Source of the DNA: JAGLQA01 sp023135565
GTDB taxonomy: Bacteria; Acidobacteriota; Aminicenantia; UBA2199
DNA length: 50,889 bases
Assembly: GCA_030639305.1 (NCBI GenBank)
Contig: DAOWCY010000024.1
Span: forward strand, 1-50,889
Direction of reading: 5' to 3'
Part shown: one piece after another, positions 1-7,820 of the stretch
Numbering within the stretch: position 1 is the first letter of the stretch
Layout of the letters: every line of letters begins with the position of its first letter
Translations under genes and position numbers: made by a program
The notes under the pieces: model-generated
The model's database searches: none
Told to the model about the DNA's origin: nothing
The model's input: only the letters and a program-made list of their open reading frames with translations

Positions 1-159
1 AATATCTATAATATTTAGGAGAAATACAGTCTATGCTACCATGCTATAACACCCGATATCAGCGCATTAGATATGCAAATTTGCCTATTAAATTAATTCG
101 GGAAAAACACCCTTTTCAACTTGCGGAAAATGGGTTATAAATAAGGAGAGGTAAAATTA

Positions 160-483
160 ATGAAAAAAGATCAGGATGTCTCAAAAATAAAACAGTTCAT
201 CCACCAGGTTATCCCCTATAAAAAAGAGATCATCTTCTTCGGCTCGAGAACAAGAGGAGATTTTACCGACGAGAGCGATTTCGATATCTTAATCATCGTT
301 CACCGGGAAAATATCGAAAGAAGAAAATTAACCGCTTTTCAATCAAAAATTAAAAGACTGTGTGCAAAAGCCGGATTAGATGCGGATATTATAGTTCGTG
401 ACCGGCATTATACGGAAGAGATGAAAAATTTCCCCGGCAATATTATCCATTCCGTCCTCCAAACCGGGGTGCCTATCCAATGA
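160..483 (+). CDS. MNT-type minimal nucleotidyltransferase (antitoxin-like)
   Basis: A 107-residue minimal nucleotidyltransferase. The signature is visible: GSRTRG at residues 28-33, followed by ESDFD with the metal-binding acids Asp40 and Asp42. In MNT/HEPN pairs the MNT protein usually acts as antitoxin, in characterised cases by adding AMP to the HEPN partner. The start is supported by an AGGAGAGG ribosome-binding site about 8 nt upstream. The stop overlaps the next start (ATGA), so the two genes are probably translationally coupled. The third catalytic acid is not obvious by eye. The family call is firm; the antitoxin role is inferred from the neighbour. Confidence 0.88.
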   Translation: MKKDQDVSKIKQFIHQVIPYKKEIIFFGSRTRGDFTDESDFDILIIVHRENIERRKLTAFQSKIKRLCAKAGLDADIIVRDRHYTEEMKNFPGNIIHSVLQTGVPIQ

Positions 484-884
484 ACAAAGACGAGTATATT
501 AAACTTTGGCTGCAAAAAGCGGGCGGAGACCTAAAAGTCGCTAAAAGAGAACTGGAAGCTGAAGACTCTGTACTCGAGGCAGTTTGTTTTCACTTCCAAC
601 AGGCTGTGGAGAAATACTCGAAGGCATTCCTGGCAAAATTTTCTGAAAAAATAAAAAGAACTCATAACCTGGAATTTCTTATCGAGCAATGTATTCAACT
701 TGATGGCGATTTTGCACAATATGAAGATAAATTCGATACAATCGCGGGATGTGGCGTAGAAGTCAGATACCCGGATACATTTCTTGTACTTGATGAAGAC
801 GAGTTATGCGCTGTCCTGGTAATCGTTGAAGAATTCAGAGAATTTGTATTAAAAAAGATCGGCATTAGCCCCAACGGAGTTTGA
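480..884 (+). CDS. HEPN domain protein, partner of the MNT protein
   Basis: A 134-residue HEPN-family protein. Characteristic blocks are the helix FHFQQAVEKYSKAFL (residues 37-51), the HNLEFL segment near residue 62 and the late VRYPDTF block. It overlaps the MNT gene by 4 bp. HEPN toxins that cut RNA carry an Arg-x4-6-His motif in the last helix. I do not find one here: R60 and H62 are too close together and no His follows the RYPD block. It may therefore belong to the HEPN branch without RNase activity, or it may act only as a binding partner. Its 3' end faces the truncated hicA remnant on the other strand. Confidence 0.85.
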   Translation: MNKDEYIKLWLQKAGGDLKVAKRELEAEDSVLEAVCFHFQQAVEKYSKAFLAKFSEKIKRTHNLEFLIEQCIQLDGDFAQYEDKFDTIAGCGVEVRYPDTFLVLDEDELCAVLVIVEEFREFVLKKIGISPNGV

Positions 885-917
885 GTTAGGATCGGAATGG
901 GGGCAGGCAAAAATAGA

Positions 918-992
918 CCTTATTATTTCAAACCCGATTTTTTTGAGAACCTTGATCAGTTTTTTTGCAGTGAGTATCGGTAATTGACTCAT
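918..992 (-). pseudogene. hicA: hicA toxin remnant (first ~25 codons)
   Basis: Read on the minus strand, an ATG at 992 directly follows the hicB stop (993-995) and encodes MSQLPILTAKKLIKVL and then KKIGFEIIR. This matches the start of HicA mRNA interferases, which usually begin S-x-L-P-x-L-x-x-K and continue GFx-x-x-R-Q-x-G-S-H. The match stops after that Arg, at about 918. The catalytic GSH segment and the rest of the double-stranded-RNA-binding-like fold are absent, and the frame runs on into the end of the HEPN gene. The toxin is therefore truncated, probably by a deletion or rearrangement at about 915. Confidence 0.75.
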
Positions 993-1205
993 CTAAATTT
1001 CTATTTGCTGCACACCTAAAAACTTATTGTGAACAGCCTCGACTCTTTCCTCTTCTACCTCGAGATAAAGCTCGATTGCTTCTTTCATCCTGGAAAACAA
1101 TTGGTCATAGGTACGGGCCTGGGTATGACAGCCCGGTAGTTCGACGGCGGAACCGATCAACACGCCATTTTCGTCTTGCTCTACGATAATCGTATATTTT
1201 TCCAT
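993..1205 (-). CDS. hicB: HicB-family antitoxin
   Basis: A 70-residue protein with the partial RNase H-like fold of HicB antitoxins. It starts MEKYTIIVEQDENG, then has the VELPGCHTQARTYDQL block (residues 22-37, the family hallmark being the ELPGC element) and an amphipathic helix AIELYLEVEEE. A GAGGTT ribosome-binding site lies about 5 nt upstream of the ATG. It normally neutralises HicA. Here the adjacent hicA is cut to about 25 codons, so this is an antitoxin without a working cognate toxin in the window. It carries no separate DNA-binding domain. Confidence 0.85.
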   Translation of the reverse strand: MEKYTIIVEQDENGVLIGSAVELPGCHTQARTYDQLFSRMKEAIELYLEVEEERVEAVHNKFLGVQQIEI

Positions 1206-1349
1206 TTTAACCTCGCAGTCATATCGTACACCATTTTCTATTAAATTCCAATAAAAAAACCGAAATTTGAGGGATTTCGTTTCTTACCATCACCTACTTC
1301 GCCGCGGGAACCACAATTCCAAACTTCTCCAACTGCCGGTTTCCCCGGC

Positions 1350-1441
1350 GTTTGGGGTACTGCCGCGCAGCGGCTTATACCCTGCCCACGTGGTGGGCCC
1401 GCGCAGTGGCTTATTGGCTGGGGACGCCGTCCCCCGGATAC
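1350..1441 (-). repeat. Dispersed GC-rich repeat, family E copy 1
   Basis: This lies in the 268-bp gap between hicB and the RarD gene. On the minus strand it reads GGCGTCCCCAGCCAATAAGC followed by two CGC-rich repeats. The copy at 12062-12107 shares the core CCCAGCCAATAAGCC, and weaker relatives lie near 16664, 40281 and 44605. The open frames crossing it are repeat-derived: both copies encode the same peptide PRSGLLAGDAV in one frame, and neither is a gene. Confidence 0.6.
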
Positions 1442-1473
1442 GAAAAAGAGCTACTTCACCGTACAGCAGCATA

Positions 1474-2412
1474 CTATCGCGAACGATTTAATTTTTTTTG
1501 CGATTTTTTCATGAAAGCAGTGTGGGAAAAAGAGTAAATGATAAGAGCTATCCAGATAAAAATAAAACTAACAAGCTGCACCAATGAAAAAGTCTCATGA
1601 AAGACAAACCTGCCTAAGAGGAAAAAACAGGTGGGGGTCAGGTATTGGATAAAGCCGACTCGCGACAGGGGAATTCGCTGCGCTGCCCCGGCAAAAAAAA
1701 GCAGCGGCACCGCGGTCACCGCCCCGGTTGACATTAAAAGCAAAAAGGTGGTCAACGGCCCGGTTACGATGACGCCTTTGCCATTTACCGCGGTCAACAG
1801 GATAAAACCTAAGGCGGCGGGAATCATTAACAGGGTTTCTATGGTAAGGCCGGTAATGGCGTCCACGCCGCCGGTTTTTTTGATTAGCCCATAGAGGCCG
1901 AAGGTGAACGCCAGGGTCAGGGCGATCCAGGGGATTTTGCCGTACTGGAAAGCAATGATTAACACCCCGGTAAAAGCCAGCAGGATAGAGATTTTCTGCC
2001 ACCGGTTGACTTTTTCTTTGAGTACTAATAATCCTAAGAAAACGCTGACTAAGGGGTTGATATAATAACCCATGCTGGCATCCAGCACCTGGTTGGAATT
2101 CACCGAATAGACGAAGGTCAGCCAGTTCACACCCAGCAGGAAAGCAGCCAAAAGCAGCCCCCTCATTTTGGCTTTAGATGTAAATATTTCTCTCACCCGG
2201 GCCAACCTGCGCCGCAGGAAGAGCAGGCAAGCGCAGAACAAGCAGGTCCACACCACCCGGTGAGCCACGATCTCATAAGGCGAAATCTCGGTTAAAAGTT
2301 TCCAGAATATGGGCAGTATGCCCCACAAACCGAAAGCCGTGACCGCGTACCAGGTGCCGGTAAGATTTTCTTCACCGGGATTTTGTTTTTCAGTCATTCG
2401 ATTTTTTTTCAT
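1474..2412 (-). CDS. rarD: RarD-type EamA/DMT-superfamily permease
   Basis: A 312-residue integral membrane protein with about ten hydrophobic helices, arranged as two five-helix EamA repeats. The first repeat begins TWYAVTAFGLWGILPIFWKLL and continues with AHRVVWTCLF, the typical RarD opening. The family belongs to the drug/metabolite transporter superfamily. The name comes from a chloramphenicol-sensitivity phenotype and the true substrate is unknown. The ATG at 2412 has no clear Shine-Dalgarno sequence. Met6 at 2397 is an alternative, also without one. It is divergent from the TonB receptor gene, with a 385-bp gap between them. Confidence 0.88.
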   Translation of the reverse strand: MKKNRMTEKQNPGEENLTGTWYAVTAFGLWGILPIFWKLLTEISPYEIVAHRVVWTCLFCACLLFLRRRLARVREIFTSKAKMRGLLLAAFLLGVNWLTFVYSVNSNQVLDASMGYYINPLVSVFLGLLVLKEKVNRWQKISILLAFTGVLIIAFQYGKIPWIALTLAFTFGLYGLIKKTGGVDAITGLTIETLLMIPAALGFILLTAVNGKGVIVTGPLTTFLLLMSTGAVTAVPLLFFAGAAQRIPLSRVGFIQYLTPTCFFLLGRFVFHETFSLVQLVSFIFIWIALIIYSFSHTAFMKKSQKKLNRSR

Positions 2413-2581
2413 TTTCAGAGAAAAGATTATGCCATTACGTGGCGGTTATTAACAACATGTTTTAAATATTTCAAGTTCTCACTCTCAGGCGGTTTTTTCA
2501 AGCTTAGTCTTGACAAAACACTATACCATAACAGGTTCCAAAATAAAAGCCCCGCCTCCTTCCCCCAGATTCCCCATCAAC

Positions 2582-2646
2582 TTTGCCTCCGGCGGCCAAA
2601 AACCCTTTTGAAAAAGGGTTTCCGGACTTCCCAAAACTTTTGATTA
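2582..2646 (+). repeat. Palindromic repeat family A, copy 1 (divergent)
   Basis: It begins TTTGCCTCCGGCGGCC and ends CCAAAACTTTTG, the borders of the family A consensus, with a degenerate centre that keeps an AACCCTTTTG/AAAAAGGGTTT hairpin. It sits in the 385-bp gap between the RarD gene and the TonB receptor. The rest of that gap holds only the receptor promoter. Confidence 0.65.
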
Positions 2647-2731
2647 GGAAAGATTCATGTGCATTTTTTTTGTCTCTCTATCCTGTCCAGGTGATAGTTT
2701 TCATGATTTTGACGGAAATTTTAGGGGCAGC

Positions 2732-2760
2732 TTGACTTTGCCCACCTTTCGTGCTACGAT
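2732..2760 (+). promoter_or_regulatory. Sigma-70-like promoter of the TonB receptor gene
   Basis: TTGACT (2732-2737), a 17-bp spacer and TACGAT (2755-2760). The start codon is 38 nt downstream of the -10 box and is preceded by AAGGAGA. The placement is read directly; its use is inferred. Confidence 0.65.
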
Positions 2761-2797
2761 TTTAACATTAGTAGCACATTCTTAAGGAGAAAAACCG

Positions 2798-4660
2798 ATG
2801 ACCACAAAAAAATGGCTGCTGTTTTTCCTGCTGGCCTGCGCTGCCGCAGCGGCCGGGTTCACAGCAGATAAAAAAGAACAGGACAACGCAGAAAAAAATA
2901 ACCGCAAACAAAACTATTACCGGATAAAAAAAAACGAGGTGGTCGTCGTCACCGCCACCATGACCGCAAAAGCTCTAAAAAACTGCGCTAATACCGTAAA
3001 CGTAGTAAAAAAATCGGACGTCGATACCTCGTCCGCTAATAATGCGTTGGACATACTGGATTACCTCCCCGGCATCTTTGTCAATCGTTCGGGCGACTTT
3101 GGCCGGGCCGATGTGGTTATCCGGGGCTTAGGGCAAAATTGCCGGCAGGTGGCAGTACTTGTGGACGGCAAACCGGAAAAAATGGGCTTGTTCGGCTGCG
3201 CCGTTTCCCATTCCTTCCCTTTAGATAACGTGGAGCGCATCGAAGTGGTTAAAGGCCCGGCGTCCGTGCTCTATGGGGGCGAAGCTTTAGGTGGTGCGAT
3301 TAATATTATTACCCGGCTGCCGGAAAAAAAATCCGAAACCGATCTCAGCGCTTCTTACGGCAGTTTCAACACCCAACAGTACAACTTGAAACACGGCGGC
3401 AGCTTAGACACCTTTAAGTATTTTTTCACCTTCGACAAACGACAGAGCAGCGGACATGTGGAGAATTCCGATTATTCGGGACATTCTTTTACCGGGAAGC
3501 TGGTTTATGACCTGGCCTCGAAAACCCGGATTACCCTGCAGGGGAAATATTTCGACGGGGAAAAGCACGAACCCGGCACCATAGACAACCCGGTCACCGG
3601 CTTCTGGAACGATTACCGGCGGGGTTCCCTGTCTCTCTCATTAAACCGGCAGTGGAAAAAAAATGAATTGGCTGTCAAAATGTACCGCAATTACGGCACA
3701 CACCGATTTTCCGACGGCTGGGATTCGAGGGACTTCACCAACGGCGCTGTGCTCAGGTTCACAACCAGGGGAATTAAAAACAGCGAACTAACTATCGGTG
3801 GAGATATTCGTTTTTTCGGAGGTCGAACCTTCACCTGGCCTAAAGGGAAATGGAACAAAAATGAAGGTGCGCTTTTTGTTCAAAATGAAACCTTTTTAAA
3901 CGATAAATGGATTTTTTCAGCCGGTCTCAGGCTGCAATTCGATTCCCTATACGGGCGGGAATGGTGTCCCCAAATGGGCCTCCTTTTCCAGGCCGCGGCC
4001 GACACTACGTTCAGGGGCGTTATCGGTAAAGGGTTTCGTTCACCGCAATTAAACGAGCTCTATATGTTTCCCCCGGCCAACCCGGAGCTGGAACCGGAAC
4101 GAGTGTGGAATTATGAAATCGGGGTTGAACAAAAAATCGGCGGCAGGGCGGTATTAAAAGGCAGCCTCTTTTATATGAAAGGCTCTAATATGATTCGCAC
4201 CATTGGCAATGATTTTCCGCCGCCGCTATTTATTTTTTCCAATACAGGCGAATTTTCTTTTTTCGGCATCGAAACCGAATTAGATGCCCCGGTAACCCGG
4301 TTTCTTTCCAGCCGAATCTCTTATTCATACATAAACTATGGGAATTATACCAGGGGCAAACCGGGACAGAAAGTAGATTTTTCGCTGCGTTTTGGGAAAA
4401 AGAAATTTTTTGCTCTCCTGCGAGGACAATACATAAGCGATTATTATGCCGATGATTTGTCGAAGAATCCGATTTCTTCATATTTCCTGCTGGACTCCAG
4501 GTTGATTTTTCCCGTAACCGAAAATCTCGACCTGATCTTAGATGTGAATAATCTATTCGACAAAGATTACTGTATTTTCGGAGAATTCCCCGGTCTAAGC
4601 GCAGGTCTGTACCGCATGCCCGGTAGAAATTTCCAGGTGGGATTCAGGTTCAGACCATAA
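2798..4660 (+). CDS. TonB-dependent outer-membrane receptor
   Basis: A 620-residue receptor. After a signal peptide (about residues 1-22) come a TonB-box-like stretch (NEVVVVTATMTA, about 47-58), the plug domain (ALDILDYLPGIFVNRSG through ERIEVVKGPASVLYGGEALGG, ending INIITRLP) and a beta-barrel closing with the aromatic strand FQVGFRFRP. Such receptors import scarce bulky ligands across the outer membrane using the TonB-ExbBD motor. The next gene starts 28 nt later, encodes a secreted nucleoside hydrolase/FmdE fusion and is probably co-transcribed. The ligand is therefore more likely a nucleotide-containing or metal-organic compound than a sugar, which is inference. The length is typical of vitamin B12/siderophore-type receptors. 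Confidence 0.92.
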   Translation: MTTKKWLLFFLLACAAAAAGFTADKKEQDNAEKNNRKQNYYRIKKNEVVVVTATMTAKALKNCANTVNVVKKSDVDTSSANNALDILDYLPGIFVNRSGDFGRADVVIRGLGQNCRQVAVLVDGKPEKMGLFGCAVSHSFPLDNVERIEVVKGPASVLYGGEALGGAINIITRLPEKKSETDLSASYGSFNTQQYNLKHGGSLDTFKYFFTFDKRQSSGHVENSDYSGHSFTGKLVYDLASKTRITLQGKYFDGEKHEPGTIDNPVTGFWNDYRRGSLSLSLNRQWKKNELAVKMYRNYGTHRFSDGWDSRDFTNGAVLRFTTRGIKNSELTIGGDIRFFGGRTFTWPKGKWNKNEGALFVQNETFLNDKWIFSAGLRLQFDSLYGREWCPQMGLLFQAAADTTFRGVIGKGFRSPQLNELYMFPPANPELEPERVWNYEIGVEQKIGGRAVLKGSLFYMKGSNMIRTIGNDFPPPLFIFSNTGEFSFFGIETELDAPVTRFLSSRISYSYINYGNYTRGKPGQKVDFSLRFGKKKFFALLRGQYISDYYADDLSKNPISSYFLLDSRLIFPVTENLDLILDVNNLFDKDYCIFGEFPGLSAGLYRMPGRNFQVGFRFRP

Positions 4661-4688
4661 GCCGGGTGGAAACCGCAAGGAGAAAAAA

Positions 4689-6242
4689 ATGCAAAAAAAA
4701 TTCAACTTTTTTACTTTTATTTTATGCCTGCTTTTATTTCAATCAGTCACCCTGCAATTAAACGCTCATTCTTACCGGGTGCCCCTGATTATAGATACAG
4801 ATATGGCGTTGGATGACATCAGGGCACTCATTTTGCTGTTCAACCAGGATATGGCCGATACGCGGTTAATGGTCACGTCCGACGGCGCGGTATCCCCTAA
4901 AACCGGGCGCCGCAGCCTCGAAAAACTGCTTATCCTTATGGGTACGGCATTCCCCGGTAATGCCCGGTCAACTACCGGCCAGCCCGCCTATAATAAAAAG
5001 TTCTTGCAGGCTCCCGGCTCCAGCCCGGTGGTTCAGCCCGGTCGGGAACTGCAAAAAAAAAGCCCGCCCTGGCGCGCCTGGTCGGAAAAGATTTTCGCCG
5101 CTGCCGGGCCGGACGCCTCCCCGGAGGCAAAATATCTCCCCCCTGCCGCTGAAGTCATCGCCGCGGTACTAAGTGAAGCGGAAAGTCCTTGTGTTTATCT
5201 TTGTTTGGGGCCGCTCACCAACCTTGCCGACGCCCTGGAATTAAACGCCGCCATCAAAAACAAAATCTCACAGGTAATCTATTACGGCGTTTCGCCCGCT
5301 TCTGCCCAGGTTGATTGGAACACCCGTCGGGATTTACTGTCTGCTCGAAAAGTCTTCGCTTCCGGTTTAACCATAAAAGCCCTTAGTAACCCGGCCATTA
5401 AGAACTTAGAATTCAACACCGGGTTTTTTACGCGGATCAAAGCCCTGAACACTCCCGCAGCCGCTCTTACGGTGAAACTTCACCGCCATGCTGCCATCGA
5501 AAAGCTTCTCGTACAGGGTCATTTCCGCATCTGGGACGAGATTGCTGTGATTTATTTAAACCGGCCCGATTTATTCCGGTTTACTCGAAAAGGCGCAAAT
5601 GTATATGAAGTCGAACATTACCAAGCGGCCGAAATTTATAAAGTCTATTTAAAACTTTTAGGACATGCGGCGGATTCCCATTTAATGGAACGGGAAGTGG
5701 TAGTGTTGAATACTTTCCCCGAGGTTCCCTCTTCTTTTAAACCCGACGTGGCTCCTTTTGTGAATAAAATTATCGCAGCACACGGCATGGAGGAATGGAA
5801 AGCCTGCGTCTTGACCAATGAGCTTCACCGCCATCTGGGTATTTATTCGCTAATAGGGGCCAAGATGGGTTTACGGGCCAGGGAAATATTAGCCGCGCCC
5901 TTAGACAGTCTAAAAGTGATCTCTTTTGCCGGGAACGAACCGCCCTTAAGTTGTTTAAACGATGGCTTACAGGTTTCCACCGGCGCCAGTTTGGGACGAG
6001 GCACGATAAAAATAGCAGGCAGCGGTTTTATCCAACCGGCAGCGGAATTCGTATACCGCGACCAAAAGCTGCGTTTGCACGTCAAAAAAGAAATTATAGA
6101 AAAAATCAAAGCGGACATTCGAGCCGCCATAAAAAAATACGGGAATCTAACCCCGGCATATTTTGCTCACATCAGGAAGTTATCTATCGAGTACTGGCAC
6201 GAACTTGACCGCAGTAAAATATTTGACTGCATCGAGCAATAG
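4689..6242 (+). CDS. Secreted nucleoside hydrolase fused to an FmdE-like domain
   Basis: A 517-residue two-domain protein with a signal peptide (about residues 1-26). Residues 30-330 match the inosine/uridine-preferring nucleoside hydrolase fold. The calcium-binding N-terminal motif is DTDMALDD at 36-43, and VYLCLGPLTNLADAL is the usual second block. Residues 360-517 resemble the FmdE domain: ELHRHLGIYSLIGAKMG, then PPLSCLNDGLQVSTGASLG. FmdE is known from formylmethanofuran dehydrogenase operons. The Cys following His-x-His in classical FmdE is replaced here by Gly. An export signal means both domains would act in the periplasm or outside. A GGAGAAAAAA site precedes the ATG. The hydrolase call is firm and the FmdE-like call good; the joint role is unknown. 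Confidence 0.85.
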   Translation: MQKKFNFFTFILCLLLFQSVTLQLNAHSYRVPLIIDTDMALDDIRALILLFNQDMADTRLMVTSDGAVSPKTGRRSLEKLLILMGTAFPGNARSTTGQPAYNKKFLQAPGSSPVVQPGRELQKKSPPWRAWSEKIFAAAGPDASPEAKYLPPAAEVIAAVLSEAESPCVYLCLGPLTNLADALELNAAIKNKISQVIYYGVSPASAQVDWNTRRDLLSARKVFASGLTIKALSNPAIKNLEFNTGFFTRIKALNTPAAALTVKLHRHAAIEKLLVQGHFRIWDEIAVIYLNRPDLFRFTRKGANVYEVEHYQAAEIYKVYLKLLGHAADSHLMEREVVVLNTFPEVPSSFKPDVAPFVNKIIAAHGMEEWKACVLTNELHRHLGIYSLIGAKMGLRAREILAAPLDSLKVISFAGNEPPLSCLNDGLQVSTGASLGRGTIKIAGSGFIQPAAEFVYRDQKLRLHVKKEIIEKIKADIRAAIKKYGNLTPAYFAHIRKLSIEYWHELDRSKIFDCIEQ

Positions 6243-6261
6243 GCTTTCGCCCAAAATCAAA

Positions 6262-6326
6262 TTTGCCTCCGGCGGCCCTGCCGGGGGCCAAACTTTTGTA
6301 AAAGTTTGAACAAAACTTTTGTTTAA
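6262..6326 (+). repeat. Palindromic repeat family A, copy 2
   Basis: A near-complete copy running TTTGCCTCCGGCGGCCCTG to CAAAACTTTTGTTT. It lies 20 bp after the hydrolase/FmdE stop. It contains the CCGGCGGCCCTGCCGG palindrome and an AAACTTTTG/AAAAGTTT hairpin. Confidence 0.8.
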
Positions 6327-6410
6327 AAAAGCGAGAAGCGCTTCACCACACATGTGGGGCTGCTGCGAAGCAGCCCGGCTGAATGCCGAATGCTGAATGC
6401 TGCATCCCGG

Positions 6411-6439
6411 TTGCAATTCAAGGAAATATTCTCTATAAT
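6411..6439 (+). promoter_or_regulatory. Sigma-70-like promoter of the UMF1 permease gene
   Basis: TTGCAA (6411-6416), a 17-bp spacer and TATAAT (6434-6439). The predicted transcript starts near 6446 and has a short leader with an AGGA site before the ATG at 6460. Confidence 0.6.
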
Positions 6440-6459
6440 AGGTTTTCCAGGAAAAAAAT

Positions 6460-7764
6460 ATGACCAAAGAAGAAAAAAGTTGGATTCTATACGACGTGGG
6501 TAATTCCGCCTTCGTGCTGATCGTGGTGACGACCATTATGCCGATTTTTTTTAAGGAGATCGCCTCTAAAGGCATCCCCGACGCGGTCTCTACCGCCAAC
6601 TGGGGTTTCGCCAATTCCCTGGCGTCCTTAATTCTCGCGGTACTGGCCCCTATCCTGGGCGCTATCGCCGATTTCCAGGACCTGAAAAAGAAATTTTTTA
6701 TCTTTTTTCTCTGCCTGGGCATCGCTTTTACAGTGCTGCTCACCGCTGCCGGCCCGGGGGCCTGGCTATCCTGCTTGATTATATTTATTATCAGCCGGGT
6801 GGGTTGGGCCGGGGCCAACCTGTTTTACGACTCCTTTATCGTGGATGTGACCGAAAAAAAAAGGATGGACATCATCTCCACCCGCGGTTACGCTTATGGC
6901 TATATCGGCGCCGCGGTCCCTTTCCTGCTGGTTATCTTTATTATGCTGTTTTGGGAGAAAGCGGAGAATGCGGCTGCCATCGCCCCGCTGCCGGCAAAAA
7001 TAGCATTTCTTATCGCCGCCGCCTGGTGGTCGGTATTCTCCATCCCCATGCTGAGAAACGTCAAACATAAACATTTCGCGCCAAAAACCCAAAACCCGGT
7101 CAAAGACGGCTTTCTCAAACTGCTCGATACATTTAAAGAAATCAGGAAATACAAACAGGTGTTTCTTTTTTTGCTCGCTTATTTTTTCTATATCGACGGC
7201 GTAGATACCATTATCAGTATGGCTACGGCCTACGGCATGGATATCGGCCTAAAACCGGCCATGTTGATCCTGGCAATTTTAATGATCCAGGTGGTGGCTT
7301 TTCCATTCGCCCTGCTCTTCGGCTCCCTGGCAAATAAATATTCGGCGAAACCGATGATCCTTACCGGTATCGGCGTATACATGTTCATCACCCTGCTGGC
7401 CTTTTTTCTACCTTCCTTTTCAAACTTGACGGTGAGAACGGTTTTATTCTGGGTTATCGCCTTTTTAGTAGCCACCTCCATGGGCGGCATACAGGCCCTC
7501 AGCCGCTCCTATTTCGGGAAATTGGTCCCTGCCGAACGTTCAGCGGAATTCTTCGGGTTTTACAATATTTTCGGCAAATTCGCCGCCATTTCAGGGCCTT
7601 TTATTATGGGCGTCATTACCCGCCTTACCGGCCATTCCCGGTTCGGCGTACTGAGTATTCTAATCTTATTCATCAGCGGCGCAGTTATCCTCAAATCACT
7701 ACCCCGGCAGCACGGCCCCGCGGCACGGGGAACCTATGAGGGGCAGGCCAAAAACAATTTTTGA
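6460..7764 (+). CDS. MFS permease, UMF1/Atg22-like family
   Basis: A 434-residue, 12-helix inner-membrane permease. The opening KSWILYDVGNSAF and the loop IADFQDLKKKFF are typical of the UMF1 (Atg22-like) branch of the major facilitator superfamily. Yeast Atg22 exports amino acids from the vacuole; bacterial members are mostly uncharacterised. It follows the TonB receptor and secreted nucleoside hydrolase and could move the product released in the periplasm into the cytoplasm, although it has its own promoter. Substrate and direction cannot be read from the sequence. The length is normal for the family and no break is seen. Confidence 0.85.
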   Translation: MTKEEKSWILYDVGNSAFVLIVVTTIMPIFFKEIASKGIPDAVSTANWGFANSLASLILAVLAPILGAIADFQDLKKKFFIFFLCLGIAFTVLLTAAGPGAWLSCLIIFIISRVGWAGANLFYDSFIVDVTEKKRMDIISTRGYAYGYIGAAVPFLLVIFIMLFWEKAENAAAIAPLPAKIAFLIAAAWWSVFSIPMLRNVKHKHFAPKTQNPVKDGFLKLLDTFKEIRKYKQVFLFLLAYFFYIDGVDTIISMATAYGMDIGLKPAMLILAILMIQVVAFPFALLFGSLANKYSAKPMILTGIGVYMFITLLAFFLPSFSNLTVRTVLFWVIAFLVATSMGGIQALSRSYFGKLVPAERSAEFFGFYNIFGKFAAISGPFIMGVITRLTGHSRFGVLSILILFISGAVILKSLPRQHGPAARGTYEGQAKNNF

Positions 7765-7785
7765 TGGAAATTTGGAACTTACCGT

Positions 7786-7814
7786 TTGACTTTAAGGCCC
7801 AGATAATATAAAAT
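7786..7814 (+). promoter_or_regulatory. Promoter giving a leaderless GWxTD transcript
   Basis: TTGACT (7786-7791), a 17-bp spacer and TAAAAT (7809-7814). The A of the ATG at 7821 is 7 nt beyond the -10 box, exactly where transcription should begin. There is no Shine-Dalgarno sequence. Confidence 0.5.
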
Positions 7815-7820
7815 CTGCAT

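Noticed and set aside
695..910. Minus-strand open frame of 71 codons across the HEPN gene end
   Set aside because: It is antisense to a well-supported gene, starts at TTG without a ribosome-binding site and has low-complexity Ser runs. The true minus-strand signal here is the hicA remnant in another frame.
1267..1537. Three overlapping open frames on both strands between hicB and the RarD gene
   Set aside because: They arise from the GC-rich family E repeat. The same peptide PRSGLLAGDAV appears from the copy at 12062-12107, so they are repeat shadows.
6180..6818. A 212-codon minus-strand frame over the hydrolase/permease junction
   Set aside because: It is antisense to two good genes. Its NKSFVQTF peptide comes from family A repeat read backwards, not from a gene.
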